From NCBI RefSeq assembly GCF_048537545.1, contig NZ_CP183218.1: a DNA stretch of 64,000 nt; one strand, given 5' to 3'. This DNA comes from Chania fonticola_B. GTDB taxonomy: Bacteria; Pseudomonadota; Gammaproteobacteria; Enterobacterales; Enterobacteriaceae. This document shows, one piece after another, positions 1 to 8,966 of the stretch. Within the stretch, counting starts at the first letter, position 1, and every line of letters starts with the position of its first letter. The position numbers and the translations under genes were made by a program. A model generated the notes under the pieces. The model had not been told where the DNA came from, made no database searches, and saw nothing but the letters and a program-made list of their open reading frames with translations.

Positions 1-98
1 TTTATTTAATCATTACAGAAGAAGGTGGGGGGAAGGCGGCCGAGAATCGGCCACCTGTGACTCACAAGGGGAGCAGCATCCGACTCCCGTCTGGATAA

Positions 99-461
99 TC
101 AGTAGTTGAGCATAAACGAGCGGTAGGCTTTCAGCACCGTCAGAAAGTCTTCGATGCCACAGAAAGAGAGGCTCTCTTCGTCGTAGTAGTTCATCCCCTC
201 TTCCATTTCGTCGCCTTCGAACTCCAACTGGTTGGCGCGGATCATCACCTCTTCACCGTCCATCAGCAACGTGTATTCGTGGCCTTCCAACTGCCATTGA
301 CGCTCACTGCCCTTGACCCCTGCCGCACCGGCTTCGATACGGTCCAGCAGGTTAAAATCACCGTTGAGCTCTTCGTTAATCCAATGGCCGATGGCCTCAT
401 GCCCCATCGAAAATCTGACCACCACCTGACCGGTTACGTCACGCAGAAATTCGTAATCCAT
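99..461 (-). CDS. yacL: YacL family protein (UPF0231)
   Basis: This 120-residue acidic protein starts MDYEFLRDVTGQVVVRFSMG and matches the small conserved YacL/UPF0231 family in length and N-terminus. The function of the family is not established. In E. coli yacL lies next to acnB; here the malonate decarboxylase cluster sits between the two. The start follows a purine-rich stretch (AGGAGGGC in sense), so it is well supported. It is divergent from mdcR, with about 200 bp between them. The 98 bp beyond its stop contain a short GC-rich hairpin (GGCCGA/TCGGCC) but no clear T-run. Confidence 0.9.
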   Translation of the reverse strand: MDYEFLRDVTGQVVVRFSMGHEAIGHWINEELNGDFNLLDRIEAGAAGVKGSERQWQLEGHEYTLLMDGEEVMIRANQLEFEGDEMEEGMNYYDEESLSFCGIEDFLTVLKAYRSFMLNY

Positions 462-669
462 AGCATGCCCTCCTGAGCGGTGTATAAGACTGAGTTTAAC
501 CTTAAATTCGCAGCTAACTCAGTGAGCGCTCGCAAAGTTGTTCAATAATTCGTGGCGCAATATAACGGTCCGCCCTCCACTTGGGAAGCGGGAAGGCTCT
601 TGGTGCCTGCTATGGACGGGCAATTGTTGTTATCATGACACTTCTTAGCCCTTACCCAAGCCTGAGCCG

Positions 670-1590
670 ATGATCGACAGCGAAATCACCCTGAAAAAAT
701 TGGAAATCTTTCTGGCGTTTATGGAGAAGGAAAACATCGGCCGAGCCGCAGAACAGCTTGGCTTGAGCAGCGTTAGCGTGCATCGTGCGTTACATACCCT
801 GGAAGAGGGCTTTCGCTGCCCGCTGTTTATTCATAAAGGGCGCAACCTGCTGCCCCTGCCCGCAGCACTTACGCTGGCAGAATACGCACGCGATATCGTG
901 GATCTCACCTACAAAGGTATCGAAGAAACTCGGTTGAAGGCGGGGTTTGGCCAGCAACGCATGCGTATCGGCACGCTCTACTCACTGACGCTGGAAACCA
1001 TTCCACGGTTGATCATGGGGCTGAAGGTGCGCCGCCCGGCCATGGAGATCAGCCTGACTATGGGATCGAATGAAGATCTGCTGGCCCAGTTGGAAAACCA
1101 ATTGCTGGACGCCATCCTGATTTCGGTTTCCGACAGCCAAATCGATCCGCTGCGCTTTGAGATCCTGCCGCTGTTTGAGGATGATATCTATCTTGCCGCA
1201 CCGGCAGCCTCGGCGCTAAACAGCGATGGCACGGCAGACCTGCAAGACTTTCGCAGCCAGAAGTTTGTCTCCCTGACCGAAGGCTTCGCCACCTACCACG
1301 GCTTTAGCGAAGCGTTTCAGATTGCCGGTTTTGAACCGGAAATCGTCACCCGGGTGAATGATATTTTCTCCATGCTCAGCCTGGTGCAGGCCGGGGTGGG
1401 CTACACGCTGGTGCCTGGGCGGATGAAGAAGATGTATGAACACACATTGAAATTACTGCCGCTGTGCGAACAGTACCAGATGCGCCAAACCATCGCGCTG
1501 GTGTTCAATCGTAACCAGCAGCAGGATCCGAACCTGCTGGCATTGACGGCGGAAGGCCGCATGTACGCTCGCGGTGAAGGGCCGGTTTAA
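670..1590 (+). CDS. mdcR: LysR-type malonate utilisation regulator MdcR
   Basis: This is a 306-residue LysR-type transcriptional regulator. The winged helix-turn-helix occupies roughly residues 5-65 (LKKLEIFLAFMEKENIGRAA onward), followed by a substrate-binding LysR effector domain. In known mdc clusters MdcR activates the mdc operon with malonate as the likely signal. The assignment here rests on the LysR family plus adjacency to mdcA-H. The gene is convergent with mdcH and their stop codons share the bases TTAA, so no terminator fits between them. It sits at the 3' end of the operon, so it must act at the mdcA promoter about 8 kb away. Confidence 0.88.
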   Translation: MIDSEITLKKLEIFLAFMEKENIGRAAEQLGLSSVSVHRALHTLEEGFRCPLFIHKGRNLLPLPAALTLAEYARDIVDLTYKGIEETRLKAGFGQQRMRIGTLYSLTLETIPRLIMGLKVRRPAMEISLTMGSNEDLLAQLENQLLDAILISVSDSQIDPLRFEILPLFEDDIYLAAPAASALNSDGTADLQDFRSQKFVSLTEGFATYHGFSEAFQIAGFEPEIVTRVNDIFSMLSLVQAGVGYTLVPGRMKKMYEHTLKLLPLCEQYQMRQTIALVFNRNQQQDPNLLALTAEGRMYARGEGPV

Positions 1591-2516
1591 TCGCGCCGAT
1601 ATTTGGCGACAATGCCGCAGACCGCGTTCAGGCCCAGTTGGCAGCGGGACAGCGCTTCCCCCTGCTCCATCACTTTTTTGGTCAAGCCGGTTAATACCGC
1701 GCCCGGCGGCATTTCGATCGCCAGACGGACTTCCCGTTCGTAGGCCGCCACCATCGCCTCATGCCAGCGCACGGTGCGGGCCATATTGAAGGCCAGATCG
1801 TCAGCAATTCGCTCCGGTTGCCATAACACGCGCCCGGTACTGCCGCTGAGATACGCAACCTGCGGCCGATTGATGGTTACCTGCTTCATGGCCTGCGCCA
1901 GCTTTTCCGCCGGTTGTGCCAACAGGGCACAGTGGGAAGGGACACTCACCGCCAAACGCTGGGTTTTCGCTGCACCGGCGGTTTTTGCCAACGCCATGAC
2001 CTGCGCCATCGCGGCTTCGCTACCCGCGATAACCAATTGGTCTTCGGCATTGATATTGGCCAGATAGGCCGGTAACTCAGCACTATTGACCTCGTCTATC
2101 AGCCTTTCCACCTGCCGCAACGGCAAACCGACAATCGCCGCCAAGCCATATCCCGCAGGGTAAGCCTCCTCCATTAGCTGGCCGCGCAACGCCACCAGCC
2201 GGACGGCATCGGGAAATGCCAAGGCCCCGGCGATCACCGCAGCGGGAAAAGCGCCGATGGATAGCCCACTGACAAAATCAGCCTCGACCCCGTGCTGCTG
2301 TAATTCCCGCGCGTAGGCCACACCGGCTATCAGCAGGCACAGCTGCACTGCCCGGGTTTTCTGTAAGGCTTCGGCGCTGTCCAACGCCAGTACATCCTGG
2401 TCAAGAACAGCGCAGGCCTCGCTTAACAACCGCTGGGTTGTTTCATTGGCCGGCAGTTGGTGCAGCATCTGAGGCACCTGTGGCCCTTGTCCGGGAAAGG
2501 TAAATAAAATCTTCAT
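1587..2516 (-). CDS. mdcH: malonate decarboxylase subunit epsilon (malonyl-CoA:ACP transacylase)
   Basis: This 309-residue FabD-like acyltransferase opens with the typical FTFPGQGPQ motif and carries the nucleophile motif GLSIGAFP near residue 88. In malonate decarboxylation it loads malonyl from malonyl-CoA onto the holo acyl-carrier MdcC, priming the enzyme. Its start codon overlaps the mdcG stop (TGATG), indicating translational coupling. It is the last gene of the mdc operon. The length is normal for MdcH. The acyltransferase fold alone would not separate it from FabD; the operon context makes the call. Confidence 0.93.
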   Translation of the reverse strand: MKILFTFPGQGPQVPQMLHQLPANETTQRLLSEACAVLDQDVLALDSAEALQKTRAVQLCLLIAGVAYARELQQHGVEADFVSGLSIGAFPAAVIAGALAFPDAVRLVALRGQLMEEAYPAGYGLAAIVGLPLRQVERLIDEVNSAELPAYLANINAEDQLVIAGSEAAMAQVMALAKTAGAAKTQRLAVSVPSHCALLAQPAEKLAQAMKQVTINRPQVAYLSGSTGRVLWQPERIADDLAFNMARTVRWHEAMVAAYEREVRLAIEMPPGAVLTGLTKKVMEQGEALSRCQLGLNAVCGIVAKYRRD

Positions 2517-3139
2517 CAGATCTCCTGAGAGCTGGCCCAGGGATCCGTCGTCAACAACGGTCCCTCAGCGGTTTTCAGCATCGCTCGCCCATCCCGCAGC
2601 CATTCGCTCAGGGCAAAGCCGCCGAGCGGTGTTTCTATTTGGGCATCGGCGCGGCAAGGCAACGCCTGCAACCACTGTGCCAGCCTCTGCAACTCATCAA
2701 GGCTGGCAGGCTGCGGGCAGCGAACCAACAGATCCAGATCGCTGTCGGCATGCATCACCGGGATTTCAGTCGCCAACGCATAACCACAGCTGCCGGTCAC
2801 GCCCCAGCCCCACGGCCAAGGCCGCTGAGCCAGCATAATGAGCGCCTGCACCGGAGGCTGGGAAACAAAGCTCGAGTGCAGCAACGCCAGCGGCTCACTC
2901 ACTAAAGACTCCGGCGTCACTACGCGCCGGATAGCCTCTGCGCTAACCCAAGCTGCGGCGCGCTGGCTGCGTTTCATCCCCCGGATCCCCACAGGGATCC
3001 GCCCGCTATCCTGAACATCGCGCCGTACTACCAACGGTAATGAAATGCGCCACTGCTGGCCAACCCACTCCGGCAACGCCTGATCGGCACTGAGGGCAGA
3101 ACGGTCACTAATCCAAATCAGGTCATGCGGGCGAATCAT
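2516..3139 (-). CDS. mdcG: malonate decarboxylase holo-ACP synthase (phosphoribosyl-dephospho-CoA transferase)
   Basis: This 207-residue protein resembles MdcG, which transfers the 2'-(5''-triphosphoribosyl)-3'-dephospho-CoA prosthetic group made by MdcB onto the acyl carrier MdcC. The sequence contains SDLDLLVRCP near residue 132, an acidic nucleotidyltransferase-like motif expected for this activity. It lies 12 bp after mdcF and its stop overlaps the mdcH start. The internal proline- and arginine-rich N-terminal half is normal for the family. The assignment combines the motif and the fixed gene order. Confidence 0.9.
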   Translation of the reverse strand: MIRPHDLIWISDRSALSADQALPEWVGQQWRISLPLVVRRDVQDSGRIPVGIRGMKRSQRAAAWVSAEAIRRVVTPESLVSEPLALLHSSFVSQPPVQALIMLAQRPWPWGWGVTGSCGYALATEIPVMHADSDLDLLVRCPQPASLDELQRLAQWLQALPCRADAQIETPLGGFALSEWLRDGRAMLKTAEGPLLTTDPWASSQEI

Positions 3140-3151
3140 CGGCTTCTCCAG

Positions 3152-4111
3152 TTACATCCCTGAGGTCAGGGTGATAAACAGCGGTAAGGTAATGATACAC
3201 AACACGGAACTGATCAGTAACGTGGCTTCGGCATCCGGCGACTGCACGCCAAAACGGTTACCAAAGACGATACCGAAGAAACCGGCAGAAAGGGCGATCA
3301 TCAAAATAGCGGTAATGGCTACACTGCCGTGCAGGCCCAATGCCAGCACCAGCCCCCAGGCAATAAACGGTTGGATTAACAGTTTGGTCACGCTCGACAG
3401 CAGCACCGGGCCGTTGATCTGCAACTTACGGGCAGACAGGATCACCCCGGTCAGGAACAGAGCCGTCGCCGTGGCCGACAGGCCAAGCGGTTTGATCGCG
3501 GCCAGCACCATTTCAGGCATATGCACGCCAACCGCCGACAGCACCACCCCAAGCAGCGGGCCCCAGACGATCGGTTTTTTCACCGAGCGCCACATCAGCA
3601 CCGGCAACATGCCCAGGCTGGCCCCCTGAACCCCGCCGGCCGCACGGGCCTTTTCACGCTCGAGGATCAGCAGGCAGAACGGCGTCATCAGTACCGAACC
3701 ACAGGCGATAGCCACCGCCACGGACAGCGAGGTTCCCGGCGTTTCCCCCAGCACGCTACCGAGGATCGGCAGGCCAAGCGCGGCATAGTTGGGCAATGCC
3801 ACGGTGAGCGTCAGCACCGCGGCATCCTGCGGAGACTTATGGAAGATCCCGGTGCAGGTAAAATAGATCGCCGCATAGGTGATCCACATCGCCAGCACCA
3901 ACACCACGATCAGCGGCGATTGCTCGACGATCCCCGCCCAAGGTGTTTGTACGGTGGCACCGAACAGGGCCGCTGGCAGTGCAAAATCCATCACGAAGAT
4001 GTTGAGTAATGAAACGTTCTGGTTATCGACCATTTTTGCCTTACCGGCAAAAAAGCCCAGCAGCATAATGACAAAAATCGGCGCCAAGGCATGAATAATT
4101 ACGTATGTCAT
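3152..4111 (-). CDS. mdcF: malonate transporter, AEC family
   Basis: This 319-residue integral membrane protein belongs to the auxin efflux carrier (AEC) family, with about ten hydrophobic segments from the N-terminus (IIHALAPIFVIMLLGFFAGK) to the C-terminus. AEC proteins encoded in mdc clusters are predicted to import malonate; the substrate here is inferred from context. It is separated from mdcE upstream by 166 bp, the only sizeable gap in the operon, which holds an imperfect hairpin. That could reduce or re-start transcription of the last three genes. Confidence 0.88.
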   Translation of the reverse strand: MTYVIIHALAPIFVIMLLGFFAGKAKMVDNQNVSLLNIFVMDFALPAALFGATVQTPWAGIVEQSPLIVVLVLAMWITYAAIYFTCTGIFHKSPQDAAVLTLTVALPNYAALGLPILGSVLGETPGTSLSVAVAIACGSVLMTPFCLLILEREKARAAGGVQGASLGMLPVLMWRSVKKPIVWGPLLGVVLSAVGVHMPEMVLAAIKPLGLSATATALFLTGVILSARKLQINGPVLLSSVTKLLIQPFIAWGLVLALGLHGSVAITAILMIALSAGFFGIVFGNRFGVQSPDAEATLLISSVLCIITLPLFITLTSGM

Positions 4112-4193
4112 AAATCACCTGTTAAAAAGAAAAAATCAGTCAGATCAGGTGCGATGGTATTAGTTATATTGTTATATGCAGGTGAAGCTTTAT

Positions 4194-4228
4194 GCCGGGT
4201 CGGAACGCATCATATGCGCCCTCCCGGC
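4194..4228. other. interrupted hairpin in the mdcE-mdcF gap
   Basis: GCCGGG at 4194-4199 pairs with CCCGGC at 4223-4228, and CGCAT/ATGCG forms an inner stem around a 3-base loop. No T-run follows in the operon direction, so this is more likely an mRNA processing or stabilising stem than a terminator. It lies in the only long gap of the mdc operon. Confidence 0.45.
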
Positions 4229-4277
4229 GGGTAGTATTTTGTTCCTGAACTCTGACGTAAAAATGGCTAGCGTGGCA

Positions 4278-5084
4278 TTACCACTCTGCGCGCATACGTT
4301 CACGCACCAGCGAAGAGCTATGGCGGTTGTCTGCTCCCAGGCGGTTAGTTAATCCAACCCCTTCACGGCGAGTTTTGGCGATCGCCTGTATCAGTGCGTG
4401 GCGTACCAGATTAAGTTCCTGCTCACTGGCCTGCAGCGGGTCACGGATATCCAGTAACTGTTCCAGCAGGCCCAGCGAGCTGTAATGCTCGATGTCATAA
4501 GCCATCGGTGGAATGGTTGCTGCCAGTTTCTCCAGCGCCTCTACGGAACGTAACGTGATGCGCGCCGCAGACTCTTTGCCCATCGCATGGATCATCACGC
4601 CTGCATCGTTGAAGGCGATCAAGCGGTTGGCCTGATAGCCGTGCGCCAGAAACGCGCCAGACATGGCTTTCCCGACGATCAAACCAATCACCGGATGGCC
4701 TGCCAGCCGAGCCTTTGCATAAGCCCCAGCTGCACCGGCCAAGGCTTGGTGAATACCAAAGGCCTCTTCCCGGCGCCCGTAGGCCTGGCTCGGCACATCG
4801 ATCACCGCCACGATGGCGCGCTTTTGTACTTTACCCACGTCAGCCGCGACTGCTTCACTGACTACCTGGGCTAACGTCCAACCTTCCAGCAATCCTACTT
4901 CGCCGCGTGCAGCGCGTGGGTAATGGTTATTTGCATCCGGCACCACGGCGATAAAACGCACCGGTTGGCCCTCTAGTTCAGCGTCCGCAACCCGGATCGA
5001 GGCGCACTGCCCCTGACGCTGCTCGGCCCCCGCCGTCAGCAAAGAGAACCAATATTCTCCACGGCTTGATGATGACGTACTCAT
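4278..5084 (-). CDS. mdcE: malonate decarboxylase gamma subunit
   Basis: This 268-residue subunit belongs to the carboxyltransferase-like (crotonase superfamily) fold. Together with MdcD it decarboxylates malonyl-S-ACP to acetyl-S-ACP. Characteristic text includes the stretch around GHPVIGLIVGKAMSGAFLAH. I place the start at 5084 (MSTSSSSRGEYWF), giving an ATGA overlap with the mdcD stop, although the frame is open for 46 codons further upstream inside mdcD. The overlap fits translational coupling, and the shorter form has the usual family length. Confidence 0.93.
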   Translation of the reverse strand: MSTSSSSRGEYWFSLLTAGAEQRQGQCASIRVADAELEGQPVRFIAVVPDANNHYPRAARGEVGLLEGWTLAQVVSEAVAADVGKVQKRAIVAVIDVPSQAYGRREEAFGIHQALAGAAGAYAKARLAGHPVIGLIVGKAMSGAFLAHGYQANRLIAFNDAGVMIHAMGKESAARITLRSVEALEKLAATIPPMAYDIEHYSSLGLLEQLLDIRDPLQASEQELNLVRHALIQAIAKTRREGVGLTNRLGADNRHSSSLVRERMRAEW

Positions 5085-5917
5085 ACCCGATCCTCCGCAG
5101 CAAACAGTTGAGCAATGACCGCCGAATCCGCCTGCTGGCGGGTGTCGAACTGCGACAGTTTCGGCAAGTAGTAGTGATAATTGTCTGAGCGGTGCTGAAC
5201 AGGCACGCCGCGTTGCAGACAACCTTTCATCGCCGCCTTGACCGCATGCAGCGCATCCGGGACTTCTTCATCGACAAAGCCGCTGCGATAGCGCACGTCG
5301 CCACCGGTCATGCTCCAGATAAAAGGCCGATCGCGGGAATCGTATTCTTCAATACCGGCTTCCTGTTCAATAACCTGTGGGCCGTTTAAGCCCAGGCGCG
5401 CTTCACGGGTGACGATCAGGTAGCTGCATAAGGCTGCCGCGATCGACATCCCGCCAAAGCAGCCCACGGTACCGGCAATTATACCCACCACCGGGGTGTA
5501 GCGGCGCAGATCGACAATCGCCGCATGAATATCCGCGATCGCTGCCAGCCCCAGGTTGGCCTCCTGCAAACGCACGCCACCGGTTTCCAGCAGCAAGACT
5601 GCCTGAGTCGCAATACCGTTGCGGTTATCTTCTGCTGCCAGTTCCAGGGCCGCGGCCATCTTGGCACCGGAAACCTCCCCCATGCTGCCGCCCTGGAACG
5701 CCCCTTCTACCGCCACCACCACTGCCGGTTTACCGTCAATGGTGCCTTTAGCAACCACCATGCCGTCATCGGCCTGGGTGACTATGCCCTGCGGCTCCAG
5801 CCAGGGAGAAGTAATACGCTCAAATGGCCCCAACAGCTCACGGAAACTGCCACTGTCCAGCAAATTGCGGGCGCGCTCCCGGGCGCTGAGTTCGATAAAG
5901 CTGAGATCATCACGCAT
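5081..5917 (-). CDS. mdcD: malonate decarboxylase beta subunit
   Basis: This 278-residue partner of MdcE carries out the biotin-independent malonyl-S-ACP decarboxylation. It shows the carboxyltransferase signature with GGVRLQEANLGLAAIADIHA and a glycine-rich oxyanion-hole region GTVGCFGGMSIAAAL. The start at 5917 (MRDDLSFIELSAR) follows a strong GAGGAGG ribosome-binding site; a longer frame exists but overlaps mdcC heavily. The chosen start still overlaps the mdcC stop by 8 bp. The length is normal for the family. Confidence 0.93.
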   Translation of the reverse strand: MRDDLSFIELSARERARNLLDSGSFRELLGPFERITSPWLEPQGIVTQADDGMVVAKGTIDGKPAVVVAVEGAFQGGSMGEVSGAKMAAALELAAEDNRNGIATQAVLLLETGGVRLQEANLGLAAIADIHAAIVDLRRYTPVVGIIAGTVGCFGGMSIAAALCSYLIVTREARLGLNGPQVIEQEAGIEEYDSRDRPFIWSMTGGDVRYRSGFVDEEVPDALHAVKAAMKGCLQRGVPVQHRSDNYHYYLPKLSQFDTRQQADSAVIAQLFAAEDRV

Positions 5918-6209
5918 GGGCGGCCTCCTCAAATACCTGTTCAATACGCAGCCGAGCCACTCCCGGCGTAGCACCGAAATCGTTAATCTCTAACCGCCCG
6001 GCAGGTAAATCGCGCAATGACGCCAAGCGCTCAAACAGGTGCTGCCAGCGCTGCCGACTACCGTCTACGGAGGTTTTGATTGCCACCGTCAGCGTGCCGT
6101 CAGCCGCAGGCTCAAACAGAGCCTCCATGTCACCGGAGCCCACGACGCCGGTTAGTGCCTTACCCGGCAGCGTAATGCTGGCCGGATAACTCAAATCGAT
6201 ATGTTCCAT
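5910..6209 (-). CDS. mdcC: malonate decarboxylase acyl-carrier protein (delta subunit)
   Basis: This 99-residue carrier protein holds the dephospho-CoA-type prosthetic group that shuttles malonyl and acetyl thioesters between MdcA and MdcD/E. The attachment serine sits in VVGSGDME at residue 25, the same place as in the characterised Klebsiella subunit. It lies 21 bp after mdcB and overlaps mdcD. It is a small soluble protein of standard length. Confidence 0.95.
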   Translation of the reverse strand: MEHIDLSYPASITLPGKALTGVVGSGDMEALFEPAADGTLTVAIKTSVDGSRQRWQHLFERLASLRDLPAGRLEINDFGATPGVARLRIEQVFEEAAHA

Positions 6210-6230
6210 AACATCCTCTGGATTGATTAT

Positions 6231-7085
6231 TCAGCGGGCCGTAGCCCGATCGAGGAACAGAGCCGCAGCCAGTAAATCGGCCGCGCCGCCGGGTGAAGCG
6301 TTGCTCGCCAATAGCCGTTGCTCCAATTTGGCCAACGCCGCCTGCCCTGCCGGATGTTGATACCCTCCGGCATGCAGTACCTCGGCTGCCCCTTGCTGCA
6401 TCGCTTTTAGCGCCGTTAACCCACCGCGCGACAGCACGCAGGTATCGCTCAGGGTGGTCATGATGGCCATCAAGGCATCAATCTGCGCGGCTGGCTCACT
6501 GGCCCCCTGGTTCCTGCTGTACCACAGCTGCGGTAGCGCACGTTGCATCACATGCGGGAAACCTTGCTGGGCCTCCTCCCGCGCGCCGGGTACCTGATAA
6601 CGTTGAGTGGCTCGCAAGCCTTTGCTGAACACCTTCGGGCTAGCATGATCCGGCAACTGCGCCAACTGAGCGGCTAATGTGCAACTGCTGGATGGCGTTG
6701 CGTTCCCCCCTTGCATGGCTACCGCCGTCACCAGCAGGCCCATCGCCCAGATTGCCCCGCGATGTGTATTAACACCGGCAGTGGCAGCCATCATCCGCTG
6801 TTCACCTTCCCGGCCAATCCGGCCCACTTCCTGACGCAACGCACTATCTGCCGGACGCTGCCAACCGGCAATCGCCAGCCGGTGGAAGACCGGTGTCAGG
6901 CTGTGGGCGGAACGCACCATCAACGCCAACGTCAAATCCTGATGCGCGCCGGAACCCCGGGCATCCACCAGCCCCGGTTTCGGGCTGAGGCGCGCCTCAT
7001 CCACTAGCGCCTGCGTGGCAAGCTCCGCCAAGCGTGCGGCAACTCGGTCCGCATCAGAAGCGATTAAACAGGGGGAAAGTTTCAT
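6231..7085 (-). CDS. mdcB: triphosphoribosyl-dephospho-CoA synthase
   Basis: This 284-residue protein is of the CitG/MdcB family. It condenses ATP with dephospho-CoA to form the prosthetic-group precursor that MdcG attaches to MdcC. Family motifs visible are LVDEARLSPKPGLVDARGSG near residues 27-46 and the conserved VNTHRGAIWAMG. Its start overlaps the mdcA stop by one base (TAATG). CitG is the citrate lyase homologue; the operon settles the mdc assignment. Confidence 0.93.
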   Translation of the reverse strand: MKLSPCLIASDADRVAARLAELATQALVDEARLSPKPGLVDARGSGAHQDLTLALMVRSAHSLTPVFHRLAIAGWQRPADSALRQEVGRIGREGEQRMMAATAGVNTHRGAIWAMGLLVTAVAMQGGNATPSSSCTLAAQLAQLPDHASPKVFSKGLRATQRYQVPGAREEAQQGFPHVMQRALPQLWYSRNQGASEPAAQIDALMAIMTTLSDTCVLSRGGLTALKAMQQGAAEVLHAGGYQHPAGQAALAKLEQRLLASNASPGGAADLLAAALFLDRATAR

Positions 7086-8746
7086 TACCAGCTCCGGAAT
7101 TTCGCTGGCGGGTTATACAGGCCGCCGGACCACTCGACCAGATCCGCTACGCTGCCTGCGGCCAGCAAAGAACGCGTTGCATCGGTGCGACGAATGTCGA
7201 GGTCTTCCGGGAACACCACTTTGCCTTCACGGCGCAGCTCGGCCACGCGTTTAGCGTCCACACCCAGCCCGATATCGGTGATACCGGCCACCGCTGCCAC
7301 CATGGCGCGGCGCTCTTCCAGCGAGCGTGCACGATACAGATAAGCGATGCCCTCTTCGGTCAGCACATGGGTGACGTCATCGCCGTAAATCATCACCGGT
7401 GCCAGCGGCATGCCAGACTCTTGCGCCACATCGACGGCATCGAGTTTTTCTACGAAGGTCGGTTTGGCCCCCGCCTGGAAGGTTTCCACCATTTGCACCA
7501 CCAGCTTGCGGCCACGAGCCAACGGATCCGGCTCTTCGATCATATCCAGCCAGGCAGGCGTAGCGTGGCGACGACCGTGTGGATCGTGCCCCATGTTCGG
7601 TGCGCCGCCAAAACCGGATAGGCGACCACGTGTCACGGTAGAAGAGTGGGCCATACCGTCGATCTGTAAGGTTGAACCGATAAACATATCTACGGCGTAC
7701 TGACCGGCCATCTGGCAGAACGCACGGTTGGAGCGCATGGAACCGTCGCTACCGGTAAAGAAAATATCCGGGCGGGCGGCGATATAATTCTCCATCCCCA
7801 GCTCACCGCCAAAACAGTGCACGGTCTCCACCCAGCCGCTTTCAATTGCCGGGATCAGGGTTGGATGCGGGTTCAGGGTCCAGTGTTTACAGATTTTGCC
7901 CTTCAGACCCAGTTGCTCGCCATAGGTAGGTAGCAGCAGTTCAATGGCGGCGGTGTTGAAACCGATACCGTGGTTCAGCGATTGCACCTGATGTTTGGCG
8001 TAGATGCCTTTGATTGCCATCATCCCCATCAACACGTGCACCGGTTTGATCAGGCGCGGATCGCGGGTAAACAGCGGCTCAATAAAGAACGGCTTGTCTG
8101 CCACCACGACAAAATCGATCCAGGAGCCGGGGATATCAACTCTTGGCAGGTCCGTTTCATCATCAACCAGTTCGTTGACCTGAGCGATGACGATGCCGTC
8201 TTTAAACGCAGTGGCTTCCACCAGCGCTGGGGTATCTTCGGTGCTTGGCCCGGTGTACAGATTGCCGTGACGATCGGCCTTGAACCCAGCCACTAGCGCC
8301 ACGTTCGGCACCAGATCCACATACAGGCGGGAATAGAGTTCTATATAGGTGTGGATGGCACCGATTTCGAGCTGCCCATCTTCCAACAGTTGGGAAATGC
8401 GCAGGCTCTGGGTACCAGAGAAAGCAAAATCGAGCTTGCGGGCGATGCCCTTTTCAAAAATATCCAGATGCTCGGCGCGGCCAACGCTTGGCATGATCAT
8501 ATGCAGATCGTGGACCTTGGCGGGGTTGACCTCGGCGAGCAAACGGGAGAGAAAATCGGCCTGTTTCTGGTTATTGCCTTCCAGCACCACCCGATCGCCA
8601 GAAACCAGCAGTTTTTCCAGCACGCTGGTCAGATCGGCGGTGGGGATCACTTTGCCCTGCGACTGCTCTTGCACACTCGCGATACGGCGTTTTTTTTCCT
8701 GCCGCCGGGTATCCCAAACGCGCGTGGGGCTTTGATGAAGCGACAT
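7085..8746 (-). CDS. mdcA: malonate decarboxylase alpha subunit (acetyl-ACP:malonate ACP transferase)
   Basis: This 553-residue subunit exchanges acetyl for malonyl on MdcC, releasing acetate and regenerating malonyl-S-ACP. It is a coenzyme A-transferase fold protein of full family length, beginning MSLHQSPTRVWDTRRQEKKR. It is the first gene of the operon, preceded by a strong CCAGGAGG ribosome-binding site. The roughly 165 bp between the start and the acnB terminator must hold the MdcR-controlled promoter; I did not identify a convincing operator there. Confidence 0.94.
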   Translation of the reverse strand: MSLHQSPTRVWDTRRQEKKRRIASVQEQSQGKVIPTADLTSVLEKLLVSGDRVVLEGNNQKQADFLSRLLAEVNPAKVHDLHMIMPSVGRAEHLDIFEKGIARKLDFAFSGTQSLRISQLLEDGQLEIGAIHTYIELYSRLYVDLVPNVALVAGFKADRHGNLYTGPSTEDTPALVEATAFKDGIVIAQVNELVDDETDLPRVDIPGSWIDFVVVADKPFFIEPLFTRDPRLIKPVHVLMGMMAIKGIYAKHQVQSLNHGIGFNTAAIELLLPTYGEQLGLKGKICKHWTLNPHPTLIPAIESGWVETVHCFGGELGMENYIAARPDIFFTGSDGSMRSNRAFCQMAGQYAVDMFIGSTLQIDGMAHSSTVTRGRLSGFGGAPNMGHDPHGRRHATPAWLDMIEEPDPLARGRKLVVQMVETFQAGAKPTFVEKLDAVDVAQESGMPLAPVMIYGDDVTHVLTEEGIAYLYRARSLEERRAMVAAVAGITDIGLGVDAKRVAELRREGKVVFPEDLDIRRTDATRSLLAAGSVADLVEWSGGLYNPPAKFRSW

Positions 8747-8913
8747 ACCTCAACCTCCTGGGTTTACTTGGTTCTGTTCAGTACGGTTAGAGTAAGAGTC
8801 TAGGAGAGCGCCATCAATCAAGCAGGGGGATGGTTTATTAGCCTGAGAGTAATGGTTTCATCAAATCAAGATTAATCAATCAGTTAATATCAATAAAAGC
8901 CGGGGTCGATCAC

Positions 8914-8943
8914 AAAAAAACGGGGAACCCAAAGGCTCCCCGT
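8914..8943 (-). terminator. rho-independent terminator of acnB
   Basis: In the acnB direction the stem ACGGGGA pairs with TCCCCGT around a 10-base loop and is followed by seven T residues. It lies just past the acnB stop and before the mdcA promoter, isolating mdc from acnB transcription. Confidence 0.9.
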
Positions 8944-8966
8944 GATGATGCTAACTCAGTACCGAA

